Shown one piece after another: positions 11,601 through 23,468 of a stretch of 64,000 nucleotides of DNA. Each line of letters opens with the position of its first letter. The first letter of the stretch is position 1. The position numbers were made by a program, and so were the translations under genes. The notes under the pieces were generated by a model. The model was not told the origin of the DNA. It worked only from the letters and a program-made list of their open reading frames with translations, and made no database searches. The stretch is from NCBI RefSeq assembly GCF_950023065.1, contig NC_088677.1, positions 63,947,469-64,011,468 on the forward strand, given 5' to 3'. Source of the DNA: Planococcus citri. Lineage: Eukaryota > Arthropoda > Insecta > Hemiptera > Pseudococcidae.

Positions 11601-13224
11601 AAACGGTTTCTCTTCAACAGCGTTCACATTGGTTTCAATTTTTCGTTCAACCGATACAAAATTACACTTCTGAACGTCGTCATAAGACATCTCGACGTAA
11701 GGGATATTCAGAGGATTAAAACTGAAGTACAAAACTTCGCCGCAAATATTCATCGAGCAGTAATTATTAATTATAACTTCATCATAGACTTGAGTATAAG
11801 CGTTGTAAAAACTACGAATATCATCGACAGTAGTTTTCATTTCATGAGATGAAGAAAAATTGATTTCCGTAACATTACAGGATACGGATTTCTTCACGAC
11901 ATCTAATTTAACTTTGCTATTTCTTTTTAAACCGAAGTTATCTCTGATAGTGTCCGAAACGAAAATAGTAGGGTAACAGTTTGCGCTTCGAAAATGAACG
12001 GTGGGTTGGAACGTAGACATATCTTCCAAAATATGAAGATGAACGTAGATTTCCTGCGTCGCGAAAGAAGTGATGTCTTCCGTTTGGTCGGATTTATCGT
12101 CTTTTAATGACTTCGAAGAACCAGAAGTAATTTGCTTCAACCTAAATACGAATATCATAAGAATCATTCAAAACGAGAGAATTCAAAAGAATGAAAAATC
12201 GAACCTGCACAACTGTATTCCTCGATTCTTGATTCGTTCGTGTTGAAAATGCTTCTTCGATACGAATACGTTGAACGGGTAAGTAGAAAACGAAGATGTA
12301 GCTTGGAATTCGAGCAGATCTATCGAGCAGCATCTGAAGACCTTGGAAAACGAAAATTCCGATTCACAAATTTCGGGTTTAGATTCATCGGGCGTTTCTT
12401 CTTTAACAGCCACGAATGAAATTAAATCTTTAAAAAACGAACTCCATGAATTCACCGATCTAGATTTCGGACTGCTTTCTGACGAACACGATGTACACGG
12501 TCTCACTTCAGTGGACACGATTACTTCGGTGAAATTCTCTAATACACCGTAGGCGTTATCTTCACTTAACTGATCTGAAACACGAAAGTAACACAATAAT
12601 AAAACTTCTACGGTATTAAGTACACTAACAGGTGGTTTCCTTACCGATATGTATCATCACCGAAATAGACTTCGAAACCCATACCGTCAAATTTTGGTGA
12701 ACACCCACCACGCGGATTTGGTTCAGTAAGCTGTTTTGAATCGTATCGGCGCTATTTTCCTGCACGAAAAAAATATTGATCATAATATGTAACAAAATTA
12801 CTCACGAAACACACCGATTGAGTTGAAATGTACCAAAATTTCCCAATCATCGGAGCTGAACGGTGTGACGTGCAAGAATTTCAATGACTTCGCTTCCACC
12901 GAAGAAACTATGACGGTAGAGCTTTCTTCAAGAGATAGAGATTTTGCAAAAGCTGCACTGATGTTGAATGCATTTTCACCATTTACATTGTACGGAGTGG
13001 CGTAACACGAACCGTAACACAGCCTTTTGTCGTGTTTAATTTCAACACATCCCTGGAAAAAAGGATGCGTAAAAACTCAAATTCAACTTTGAAATGAATA
13101 AAGTAAGAACACTTACCGAAGGATTAGAGGCATTTCGAAATCTGTTCAATAACTTGGAATGCAAGTAGATGAAATTATTCGCGACCGGAATTAAATTAAC
13201 TACAAGAGCGGTGATTTCAACCAT
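8625..13224 (-). CDS. PEX1: Peroxisome biogenesis factor 1 (PEX1), AAA+ ATPase
   Basis: About nineteen short exons run leftward from ATG at 13,224 to TGA at 8625-8627; the last ones are 9440-9626, 9211-9364, 9092-9132, 8792-8886 and 8625-8658. PEX1 pairs with PEX6 in the double-ring motor that extracts ubiquitinated PEX5 from the peroxisomal membrane. The N-terminal exon (NSLLNR-type start, then about 12,805-13,052) fits the PEX1 N-terminal domain. The D1 ATPase has Walker A GDSGSGKT (about 11,250) and Walker B VIIFDDLD (about 11,035). The D2 ATPase has Walker A GAPGSGKT (about 10,040), Walker B CILFFDEFES (about 9740), and TELDG...RPGRL with the arginine finger (about 9480-9580). The protein ends NYER-IY-xxF like other PEX1 C-termini. 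The two exons at 11,577-12,574 code for the poorly conserved linker. Head-to-head with cyclin B3. Middle exon edges are approximate. Confidence 0.9.
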
Positions 13225-14141
13225 ACTACTTCCTTACTGAATTGATTGATCATAACTTCAATCACAATTTTCACGTGCGGCAACTTGTTTCCATCCATGC
13301 ATGCCGATAAGCTTTTCCATGGCTTTTCCAGTCTATTTTCCAGCAAGAAACATATGATTTTTTTATGCAAACGAAACTCGTCGTACATTTTTTTAGGAAT
13401 GCGGCAAATTAGAGTTGCATGAAAAAAATCGAGTGAATTTTCGTCGATGCGCATTGCGCAATGCGCAGAAAAGAACCACATTTTTCAAACCACTGTTGCT
13501 ATTTTTGAAAATTTACCTTTCCTGAATATTTTTTTCCAAATTTTGTTTTTTTCCAGTATAAAATCGGAATGAAAGAAGAATAATGACATTACTTACTTTA
13601 TATTGCGTAAATTCGTTTGTTATTTGTCATTTATTTCCATTTGTGTGCCCTTTTTCGAATACGAAATTTTCAAATTCTTCCCTTTTTTGTATCAAGAAGA
13701 GAGAATTTTCATTCTCATATGCAAAATTCCCGTTGCATTCAAATCATATGTGTTTCTGTTTATTCTTGATTTTTAAAATATAACGAACTTTCTAGTTTTC
13801 AAGCTTTACTACGTGATTTATTTGGAGAATGGTGGAGTGTGGATTCAAGAATTATGCGAATTTTTTAGAGAAATTTTTATAGAAATGGTATTTAAATTGA
13901 AGTAGTAGTTGTTTTATTCGTTTACTCATAAATTTCACTTCGATTAAGTGCTGATTTGTTGAGATTTTTATTGAGTAAGTAACCGGCTTTGTTTTCCAAG
14001 TCCGTTATGGTTTCCTCCCTTTTGTAAACAATCGTTACCTTTATGCATGTTTGTACGTAAACCAGTAACCAATGTTTCGTTTCGATTGCTAATGAATTGT
14101 GTATTTTATGTGCAGTTTTATCGGACGTTATTTCTTGAATT
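13225..14141. promoter_or_regulatory. Divergent promoter region PEX1 / cyclin B3
   Basis: There are 917 bp between the two start codons, with the genes facing away from each other, so both promoters and 5' leaders must lie here unless an upstream non-coding exon exists. A CCAAT box is visible at 14069-14073, an element common in mitotic cyclin promoters. No start site can be placed from sequence alone. Confidence 0.5.
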
Positions 14142-16271
14142 ATGGCTCCTCCCCGTGCTGCTACTAGAGTTACCTTAGCTAATATAAGAAAGTCAAATTC
14201 TATATCTTCAGAAAATTCAATCATCGGTAAAAACATGTCATTTGCGAAAAGAAAAGCAGAGAATTCGCCGCCTAAAGGTGGTAATCACAAGAAACCAGCG
14301 TTCAACGATATAGAAAACGTAAGATTCGTTTCATCTTCCGTTTATTTACTCTCGTTTATGACCTGATTATGTCACAGTTCTCGGTTGTTTTTTGCAGGAT
14401 AAATCGAAGCTGTTTGGTCTTAAAGGGTTGAAGAGCATAGCAGAGAATCAATCGAACGTTCCTTTAACTAGATCGAAAACTGGTAAACCTATTACGACGA
14501 CAGCAACTCGAAATCCGCTCGGTAACATTCCAACGAATGCTGTCAGCGGTATCAAGTTATCTCAAAACAAAACCAACTGTCCGTTGAAAGCTAAAGATGT
14601 TACAAACGTGGTTAAAGCGAAACCTAGTAAACCAGTCACGCGTTCTAGTTCGAATTCTACGTTGAAGCCTTGTATTTCGAGTAAACCTGCCATCGTAGTG
14701 ACTAAGGAACAGAAACCTAAAGAAGTTACGAAAGTTGTTAAGAAAATCAAATCTAAGACTGAACTTGATTCTACGAAGAATGTATCCAAATTAGCCGTTA
14801 AAGCTGAACCCGAAATACACGAGAATCAAGAAAACATTAAACCGGTTGAAAGGGAAAGGCCAGTCACCAGGTTATCCAGTAGATTATCGCTTAGAAAAAG
14901 TTTATCAGAAGAAAAGTCGTCTGAAAGTAGTTCTTTGTATATTTCCGCCCTTGAAGAAATGTAAGCCTATCTTACACATTTACATTCTGTAGTAATTTTC
15001 CATGCTTTAATCTTGTTTTTCATTTTACAGTTCTATTACTTCGTCGAAAGAGAAAGTTCTTGCCAAAAATGAAAAACCTATTTCTGAATTCGATAAAGAA
15101 TTACTCCACGATCCTCATCAAGTTTCTCTCTATGCGATGGAAATTTTCGAATACTTGAAGTCTCGAGAGGTAAATTCAATCGATGTTCGTTTACATTATC
15201 ATATCAAATCACGTTGCTTATATGATTGTTTCTGTTTAGCCTAATTTCGCTTGCGAAGATTACATGAGCAGGCAAAAAAGCATAAACGAAAATATGCGTG
15301 CGGTGCTAGTAGATTGGATGGTTGAAGTACAAGAAAGCTTCGAACTGAATCACGAAACTCTCTACCTCGCTGTTCGAATTGTAGATAAATACCTGAGTAA
15401 AGTTGTTATTCCGAAAGAGAAGTTACAATTAGTGGGCGCAGCCGCGATGTTTTTATCCTGCAAATACGACGTAAGGAGGGTTTGTTTGTTGTTTTTTTTT
15501 AGACCAACATCTGTGTTGAGTTGTCATTAATCTTGGCTCATTTTCTAGGAACGTTTATCACCGCTGATCGATGACTTTGTATATATTTGTGATAATGCGT
15601 ACACGCATGATGATCTCTTGGCCATGGAACAAAGCGTTTTGTATCAGATTAAATTCGAATTAAGTTTCCCTATTTCTTACAGCTTCTTGAGAAGATACGC
15701 TAGAGTATGTAGTACGATATCCATATGATTTGATCTATCCCTTGTTACACATGTTTTAATCGATTTATTTACTCGTTTTACCAGTGCGCAAGAATCCAAA
15801 TGCCTTTACTCACTTTAGCCAGATACATTTTAGAATTAGCTTTGATGAACTACAAAACAGTCACGTTGTCAGATTCCAAACAAGCGGCTGCTGCTTTATA
15901 TTTAGCATTTAAAATGGTCAAGCACGATGAGTGGAACGATAAATTGGAGTATTATACTGGTAAAATATTCGGCCTAATTTTAACAACCACGTGTATCGTT
16001 CTGTCAAAATACTAAACAGAATTCTTTCCTTAGGTTACAAGAAGAGTGACTTCAAAGATATCGTTTTATTGTTCAATAAAATGCTTCACCAAGATCCTTG
16101 TGAGCAATTGAAGACTATCAAAACGAAATACTCCCACGAGTAAGCATTAAAAATTAAAAAGGTAGTAGTCTTTCAACTTTCGAGTTTTTAATTTGATTCG
16201 ACTTTTCCAGATTATTTTTCCGAGTAGCCAATACTCCGCTATTAGAGGACGATAAATTGGACTTAGAGTAA
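14142..16271 (+). CDS. CycB3: G2/mitotic-specific cyclin B3
   Basis: Eight exons: 14142-14318, 14398-14960, 15031-15169, 15240-15470, 15549-15704, 15785-15959, 16034-16139, 16211-16271. They sum to 1608 bases, giving 535 residues, in frame to TAA. Cyclin B3 activates CDK1 (CDK2 in some systems) in mitosis and anaphase and is nuclear. The N-terminal third is basic and low-complexity with a destruction box, RNPLGNIPTN (around residue 100), for APC/C degradation; no KEN box was seen. The cyclin N-box contains MRAVLVDWMVEVQ, TLYLAVRIVDKYL and FLSCKYDERLSPLIDDFVYI, followed by the C-terminal cyclin fold (FLRRYAR, ARYILELALM, AAALYLA). The B3 assignment rests on the MRAVLVDWMVEVQ-SFELNHETLYLA block and the domain layout. 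The ATG is the first in a long exon that starts MAPPRAATRVTLANI. Confidence 0.92.
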
Positions 16272-17057
16272 AAGACGTTTATTTACTAAATTTTAAAAAA
16301 TTTTATCACTATTTTACTGTTTTTTTTTAACAAAGTCTTCAGACTGCGCAATTTGCATGCGTTTTAGTTTTTAAACTTTTTTTTTGTCAAACTGATCTTT
16401 CCTTACTTATGTATTGTATTTTTTTGTAACGAATTGTAAATGTACATACTTTTGTGTTCAATTGTATATTTATTTTAAAGTGATAAAATTACGAGTTTTT
16501 TTTATACGTATCAAAATACTTTTTTAATTATTTTTAATTTTAACAATTTTTTAGAGCGGTGTTTAGCGCATCGTTCTGATTAATTTAGTAAATTACGTGA
16601 AATTTTTTTTCGTTTCTGTTGAAAAAAAAATCATCGTGTAGAAACGAAAGTCGATTTAGAAAATATTGAAAGAAACGTTGAAAGTTGGACGCTAGAAGTG
16701 TAAAATTTTGTAATATATGTTTTTCTATTGTTTGGATAATTTGATTGTTTTTTTTGTCAATGTAACTGAAACTTGAAAAAGAAAAGAAAAAAATTTCACA
16801 ATCAACGAATTATATTGAAAACTTTTCACAGCGTAAGTATCGAAGTGATATTAATACCTTAATATTAAAACAGTGACGTAATAAAATGACTAACAAAAAA
16901 TACGAATGAAAATAAATGAGCTATGGCTTCTATAACATGAAAAATAGAAAGGACGAAAATAAATTCAAAATGATGGTTTCCTCCAAAAAGGAATATTATC
17001 ACTAAAGATTGATTTCAAATTCGATATACCGAATTTGAATTTTTCGTTTAGTTCCTG
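16272..17057. other. Convergent 3' regions of cyclin B3 and Rubicon
   Basis: A/T-rich 3' untranslated sequence for two genes ending toward each other. No further coding exon, RNA gene or repeat is supported. Confidence 0.6.
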
Positions 17058-20000
17058 TCAAGAAACGCGTTCGTTGAGATTATCGTTTCTATTGAAATCA
17101 TTGCGATTATTAATTCGTACACATTTAGGGCAAATTTTCTTCTGATTATAACATCTGATATGATGACAAGAACCACATTTGATACATCGAACAACAGCGT
17201 TGATTTGCCAAGGGAAAATGATCTCTTGTTTGGAACATATTTCGCACATGAATCCTCGAGCGTGGCATAATTCGCATTGACTTACGTGATTTTCGCACGT
17301 TTTCGATATATCGAGTAATATTTTTTTCAGTTTGTTGCTTTTCACATCTATGAGATCTTTCAACGAATAATTATCTGGATCGTTGTAAATATGCGACGGT
17401 ACACTTTTCAGCATTTCTTGAGATCTGTGCAGGGAATTGAATAAATTAACATACGTAATAAAGGAGACGATGTTATCGACGATGGTAAATTATTTACCTT
17501 TGACCATATTTACACGAGAATATGAAATCTTTGATGTAAAATAAGGAGACTCGTAGAAGGCGAACTTTTTGAAGATCTCGAGCTCGATGATAAAGCATTT
17601 GATTTAAATCCATGATATTGAATAATGGATCAGTGAACATCTGGTCTAATAAGTCGAATGAAAAATTTGATACGGTGTATCTGGAATATTACAAATAACA
17701 TATTTAAAAATAAAAACTCAACCAGACGATACAGATGGTAAATTCAAGATAAGCAATCTTACTTATTGAAATCCCATTTGGAAAGTACTTTGCCTGGTAT
17801 TACAGCCATTTGTTCGGTATGACAAGATGTGCAAAAATATCGCCCGAGGTATTCGCAGTATCGAAATTTGGAGGCGTATTTTTGCGCTACTTTAGTTCCA
17901 CAACCAGCACACCGGTAACATTGTTTCTCCATCATTTGTTTCCTTCTGTAAAAATACAGCGTGAATTTTAACGTAAAGAAGTATTTCAAAAATTACACGA
18001 TTCAATGTAATTTTACAGACATAGGTGCTGGATGAGGTGTGAATATAATCTGTGGTCTAGGAGGAGCCCACTCCGATGTTCCTCGTAAAAGCGTCGATTT
18101 ATCCAAACTTTGCTCATCGCCGTCATCGCCGATGAGTAAATGATTAGGAAGGGGTAAAATCTACGCAAAAATTTCAATATCAAGTTTTCTGATTATCAGA
18201 AACAATATTTCATTCGATATGAACCAACCAACCTTCTGAGGAGCATCGCCTTCGGAAACCAACCACTCGATTTCAGAAGCTGCTGGTAACTGGTTATCTT
18301 TGAATCTTCGAAGCAACGAGATCGCTACATTTTCAGCCGAAAGTGATAAACTTGGATCGTTGTTGCCTATTTTTGAACTATCCGAAAATACGGAAGATTT
18401 GGAAACCGATAAACCTGCAAAATACTGCAATATAGTAACGCATTTGTGGCATGGAAATGAAGGATGTTAAACTTTCACTTTACCCGAGCATTTATTCAGT
18501 GGACTGTTTTCTTTGGCATTCTCTTCATCTTCGAAATCGGTGGAGATACTTTCTGAAGTTGAATAGACAGATGAAGACAGCGAATTGACGCTTTGATCAG
18601 TTGTTATGGTGGCTGGAAAAATACACAACGTGAATTGATTTCAGATTGTCCGGAAACAGGCACAAGACCTGATTCTCAATACATACCATCCGTTGTTTCA
18701 GGTGATACGATATTCCTGGCGTGAACGAAATGTTTTTCTTTTTGTTTCTGTCGACGACGTATACGAATAATTCTCTTGAGCTGATTAATTTCTTCGTCAC
18801 TTTCTTCGAGCATTTCATCGGCAACTACGTTCAATTGTTGATTGAATTTCGCCTGAAAATCACGATTTAGAAATTTCATTTCAGGCTCGAAAATATGTAC
18901 AGAGAATCATTCTTTCATCACTTACTTGTTCCAAGGCAGCAATCAAAGCTTCGGATACATGGAAATGGGCGTTTTCTCGATCCAGTTCCGCGTAAGTATT
19001 GGTAAAAACACCAGAAGACAAAAAACTCATGATACTTTGCCCAGGGGACGGTTTGGTGAAACTTCCAACACATAAAGGTAGAGTAATATTGCCTCCATTT
19101 TCTATGAAACTTTTCCTTCGAGTAAGTTTAGGCGATGGGTTGACTAAAGTTTTCGTATCTTCGGAACACATGCTGGGGCTTTCATCATCTGATTCTTCCC
19201 ATATTCGAAACGGTAACTTGAAAAATGACGACCTTCTTCGCCGCTTGTGTTTAGGAGTACTTTCAGAATTAGTTTCCAGTAAGTTTGTATAACTCGAGTT
19301 ATTTGATGTGTCTGAATTTCGGCGCAATGTGATGGGTAATGAATGGCTTTTCTCTTTGGTTAGATTTTTTTCTGGTTTATCGTACCTATAAAGAGAGTAA
19401 ATTCGAATTAAAATCAAATAAAATAACTACGAAATTATAGATAATCATAAAGTTGAATAACGAACCTGACTTTAAGTAAATCGGATAATAATTCTTTATC
19501 GTTAGAAGTATTTTCTTCAGAAAAGGAAGACTGTGAAAAGCTATTTCGTCTCATTCGAGAAACACGAGTCACGTTTTTCAAAAACGATATCCTATACTTC
19601 TCCTTATAATGCATTAAATACAAATCGGAAGAACTGAAATACTTTTTAAGTAAATTTTGCCTAATGAAGTGTTTCGTGTTTTTTTCATCTTCAGTCGCTT
19701 TGAAAGCCGAATTAATGAATTTTTCATTCGGTAATTTTAACGATGGTGCTTGCACATGCTCGTGAGGTGCGTCTACTTGATCAACAGGTTGTGGTAATTG
19801 TTCAACCGATTCTTTCACAGCTACTAAGGGTTTCTTAACTGACCACGAAGCATCATCGAGTTTCGGTTCAGGATACGATAAACTTCTACGATGATTGGAT
19901 TTCTTTCTCGTATACTGAAAATGTAAAATAATAGACGACAATTAAGAAACTGATTTTGAGAGAAAAAAAATTACCATAATAATGTTTTAAAATTACCAAA

Positions 20001-20659
20001 GTTGAATCGATTTTTGCGAGCAAAGAGAACTGACGTTGTTCTACGGCTTTTAAGCAAATTAGCGTAGCTTCGCTATATTGAACTTGGCGTAAATAAGCTG
20101 TTGATTTATAGCACGACAGTAAATGTTCATGATCTGAGAGCAACCATGACAATTTTTCGGATAGTGTGTAATTTTCAATGCTGTAAATTAAAACAACATT
20201 TCGTAGATAATTTTTGAATAAGAGCACGAAAATTACGATGAATTTTTTTTTACCTTCTGTACAGCCAAGTGATAGCCTTATCTGTAGTACGAATAGGTGA
20301 GCGGATAGGTGATGCGTGGGTTCCAATACCTAAAAATGATGGCGAAGCAGCTAAAGCAGGCTGTAGCCAACTCAAGCCTTGAATAAACACCCATAAATCC
20401 GGTTCACCCTGCAATACAACAATACACAATACAGGTCACACGTTGATTAATCGGTAATTCAATCAGAATTGAATGAATAACTTACATTATCTTTGAAAAA
20501 TCTGAATCCATGCTTGAATATATCAACTATGGCAATATGCAATCGATGCAGACTTTCATGAACTTCCCACAAGTTATCAGGATTACGAGATAATAGATTT
20601 TCCACCGTGATTTTCAGTTGGTTCAATAAAGTAGAATAGTTCTCTTCTCGATGATCCAT
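17058..20659 (-). CDS. rubicon: Rubicon (RUN domain Beclin-1-interacting protein)
   Basis: Roughly a dozen exons lead from ATG at 20,659 to the stop at 17,058. Rubicon binds the Vps34-UVRAG-Beclin-1 complex and Rab7, inhibits autophagosome maturation and endocytic trafficking, and promotes LC3-associated phagocytosis. The N-terminal RUN domain occupies about 19,985-20,659 (NLWEVHESLHRLHIA, FRFFKDN, DLWVFIQGLSWLQPAL, KAITWLYR, SEKLSWLLSDHEHL). A long serine-rich linker follows (about 18,150-19,920). The C-terminal Rubicon-homology zinc region spans about 17,058-17,945, with CYRCAGCGTKVAQKYASKFR, CEYLGRYFCTSCHTEQ, then CELCHARGFMCEICS and CIKCGSCHHIRCYNQKKICPKC. An AG acceptor 8 bases before the ATG implies an upstream non-coding exon; a donor, GGAT|GTAAG, lies near 21,064. 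Internal exon edges are approximate. Confidence 0.9.
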
Positions 20660-21769
20660 TACGAGCTGAAAATTGAGGAAACAGTGAAATGTAAAAATCA
20701 TTATTATGTGAGTGTACCTTATGATAACAAAAAAATTCCTCAACTCAATATTTTACCCCAAAAGTTTCTCAATAACATACCATTGATTGTAAGTAGAACG
20801 TGCGAATCATACATAAATGAGGTGAATTTCACAGGTAAGGAAATCCACGTAATTAGCCATCGTTTTAGCGGATTTATGTAGTATTTACATTGATAGATAT
20901 AACAGGATATCAAACACCTGGGTAAACTTATCAAGCAACGATGAAAATTCCAACTTGGGATGAAATTTCTAGTGAGTTTGAGAGCTTTACTGAATAGTGA
21001 ACTTGAACATATTCGTATTTTAAACACACAAAGCATTCAGAAATGTTGAAAATCAAAAGCTTACATCCGGAAGATAAGGGACTTTGGTTACTCCATAAAC
21101 GTCAACTTCTCACTGTTGTTTCACAGGTTTATTAATTGTTCGGAAGTGGAAATTAACGATGAAGAAATCACGAATTTAACAAACCAGTTAATTAATCAAC
21201 AATCAGTAAATTTCAACATGAACTAGAATAAAAAATTCAAAAAATAAAAGTCGTACTGAATTTTTGATAAAAATTTTATCAAAAATTTTTTCATTTTGTT
21301 TTCAAGTTTCATTTCAAGAGATGAATTTTCGTGATTGTTGAATCTCTCTTGTGGTTTTTCACAACTCAATTTTCTCAAGTAATAAGAAATAATGTGACTT
21401 GTCCTTATGAATTTCTCAAATATACAATAAATTGTTGAGGATTCATTTTCAAAACTAAATGATCACTGAGAACTGTTAGTGAAAATCATATTCTTGAACG
21501 ATACGAAATTCCGTCCAATACTACCCACTTATGTTCAAGAAAACTGAATAATTTCAAGTACACTTCGAAATCGGTAGATAAAAATTTTAGAGATAAACAT
21601 ACGCGAAAAGAGATAAAAAACACCATGAAAGTTTAGAAGTCGTAATTGGAGTGTTTTAAGCATTTTAATTTTAATTTCGGTCAAGTTGCATCAATCTTGA
21701 AGCTGTTTTCGGCAACACCGAACTGAGTTCTCGCCTTTATTGTATCTTCATGTGCCCAAGAACATCAGA
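20660..21769. promoter_or_regulatory. Divergent promoter region Rubicon / ATG3
   Basis: There are 1.1 kb between the two start codons, genes diverging. The leftward side holds the Rubicon leader intron and a candidate non-coding exon around 21,064-21,130 with an ETS-like CCGGAAG at its splice donor. The 3' half is A/T-rich with no open coding sequence. The arrangement would allow joint control of both autophagy genes. Confidence 0.5.
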
Positions 21770-23468
21770 ATGCAGAGTGTCATCAATACTGTGAAAGGCA
21801 CCGCTCTTGGGGTAGCTGAATATCTGACTCCAGTATTAAAGGTATAGTAAAATACAATATATTTCACTTCTGTTGAAGTATTGAAAGATTGTACGAAATA
21901 CTCGGCCTTCTTCTTTCTTTGTACTTGAACGTATTCTTATTCGTATGTTTAGGAATCAAAATTTCGGGAGACTGGCGTTATAACCCCGGAAGAATTTGTC
22001 GTAGCAGGTGACCATTTAGTCCATCACTGTCCAACGTGGCAATGGGCCTGTGGAGATGAAAGTAAAGCAAAACCATATCTTCCTTTAAGGAAACAATTTC
22101 TTGTCACCAGAAACGTACCATGTTCACGCCGTTGCAAACAAGTGAGTAACCTGGACTTGATCTCAGCAGGCAGTACTGCTGAACTGTTCCTTGTAAACTC
22201 ACAATGTCTTTCGATTCTTTCAGATGGAATATAATGACGAACAAGAGAAAGTTATCGAACCTGATAGCGAAGGTGGTTGGGTTGATACCCATCATTACGA
22301 TTTATCTGGTGATTTAGAAGAAAAAGTTCTAGAACTAACGTTAGATTCAGCAGTAAGTTTGCATAATTTAAATAGATATGCTTTTTATGGGGTAAACCTG
22401 TCTAATCTCTTGAAAATTTTATAGGAAGAACAATCCGATGAAGGAGCATGTAAAAGAAACAATATTTTCTCCAACGATGTAAATAATGAATCAAAATCCA
22501 ATAATAATGCCGATTCGAATACGTGTAATGGCGAAGACGATGATGAAGATGACGAAGCCTTAGACATGGATGAATACGAAGAGAGTGGATTATTAGACGC
22601 CGAAGACAATGTAATTAAAATAATTCGTTTTTTACATTCACACATATAGGTATCGGAGACTCGTCGATGATTGCATCAACGTCTTCGACTTAATTATCAT
22701 AATGATCTTATAATCGTTTACGAACGTCTTGTAAATTATCATAATTGGCATACGTATATTTTTGAATTCTTAGTCAAGGTAAAACGTGTGTATATTTTCA
22801 CAACAACCCTTAATCCAATTTAATTATGTTACAGACAACGGTTGATATTAGTCAAACACTTTCAAACAAGAAAGAAAACACCCTGGAAGGCGAAATAGTA
22901 AAAACACGTACTTATGATTTGCACATTACGTATGACAAATATTACCAAACTCCTCGATTATGGATATATGGTTATGACGAGGTAATTCAACTCGATCCTT
23001 CCTAAATTTATCCTTGGAATTGTGAACCATGTCGAATTTAGTGAATTTGCGTGGAATTATTTGAGCGTGTTTGAAAATATACACCGCAGGGGTTCTCAAA
23101 TTGTAATCGCCTGTTTCAGAATCATAAACCATTAAGCGTTCAAGAAATGTACGACGATGTTAGTCAAGATCACGCGAAAAAGACTGTAACGATGGAATCT
23201 CATCCACATATTCCTGGCCCACCGATGGCTTCAGTACATCCTTGCAGGTAATTTATTGGTTTTCTTTCAAGATGGATTTTTCCAGATTTAGGGTAATATT
23301 TTCCATATTGATTGTAGGCATGCTGAAGTTATGAAAAAATTGATCAATACTGTACTGGAAGGAGGTGGTGAATTAGGTGTTCATATGTACCTGATAATAT
23401 TTTTAAAATTCGTGCAATCTGTCATACCTACGATTGAGTATGATTTCACGCAGAACTTCGCTCTGTAA
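21770..23468 (+). CDS. Atg3: Ubiquitin-like-conjugating enzyme ATG3
   Basis: Seven exons: 21770-21841, 21953-22141, 22224-22352, 22425-22610, 22835-22981, 23120-23247, 23318-23468. They total 1002 bases, giving 333 residues, in frame to TAA, close to the usual 310-330. ATG3 is the E2 that receives ATG8/LC3 from ATG7 and passes it to phosphatidylethanolamine during autophagosome growth. Seen: the N-terminal amphipathic membrane-sensing helix (MQSVINTVKGTALGVAEYLTP), the E2 core with GVITPEEFVVAGDHLVHHCPTWQW, the flexible acidic insert (about residues 130-190, exon 4), TYDLHITYDKYYQTPRLW, and the catalytic cysteine in SVHPCRHAEVMK just at the exon 6/7 junction. The C-terminus is VHMYLIIFLKFVQSVIPTIE. 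Head-to-head with Rubicon. The start ATG is the first in the exon and matches the family N-terminus. Confidence 0.95.

Noticed and set aside
11448..11852. 134-residue plus-strand frame
   Set aside because: It overlaps a PEX1 linker exon read on the minus strand in phase with its neighbours.
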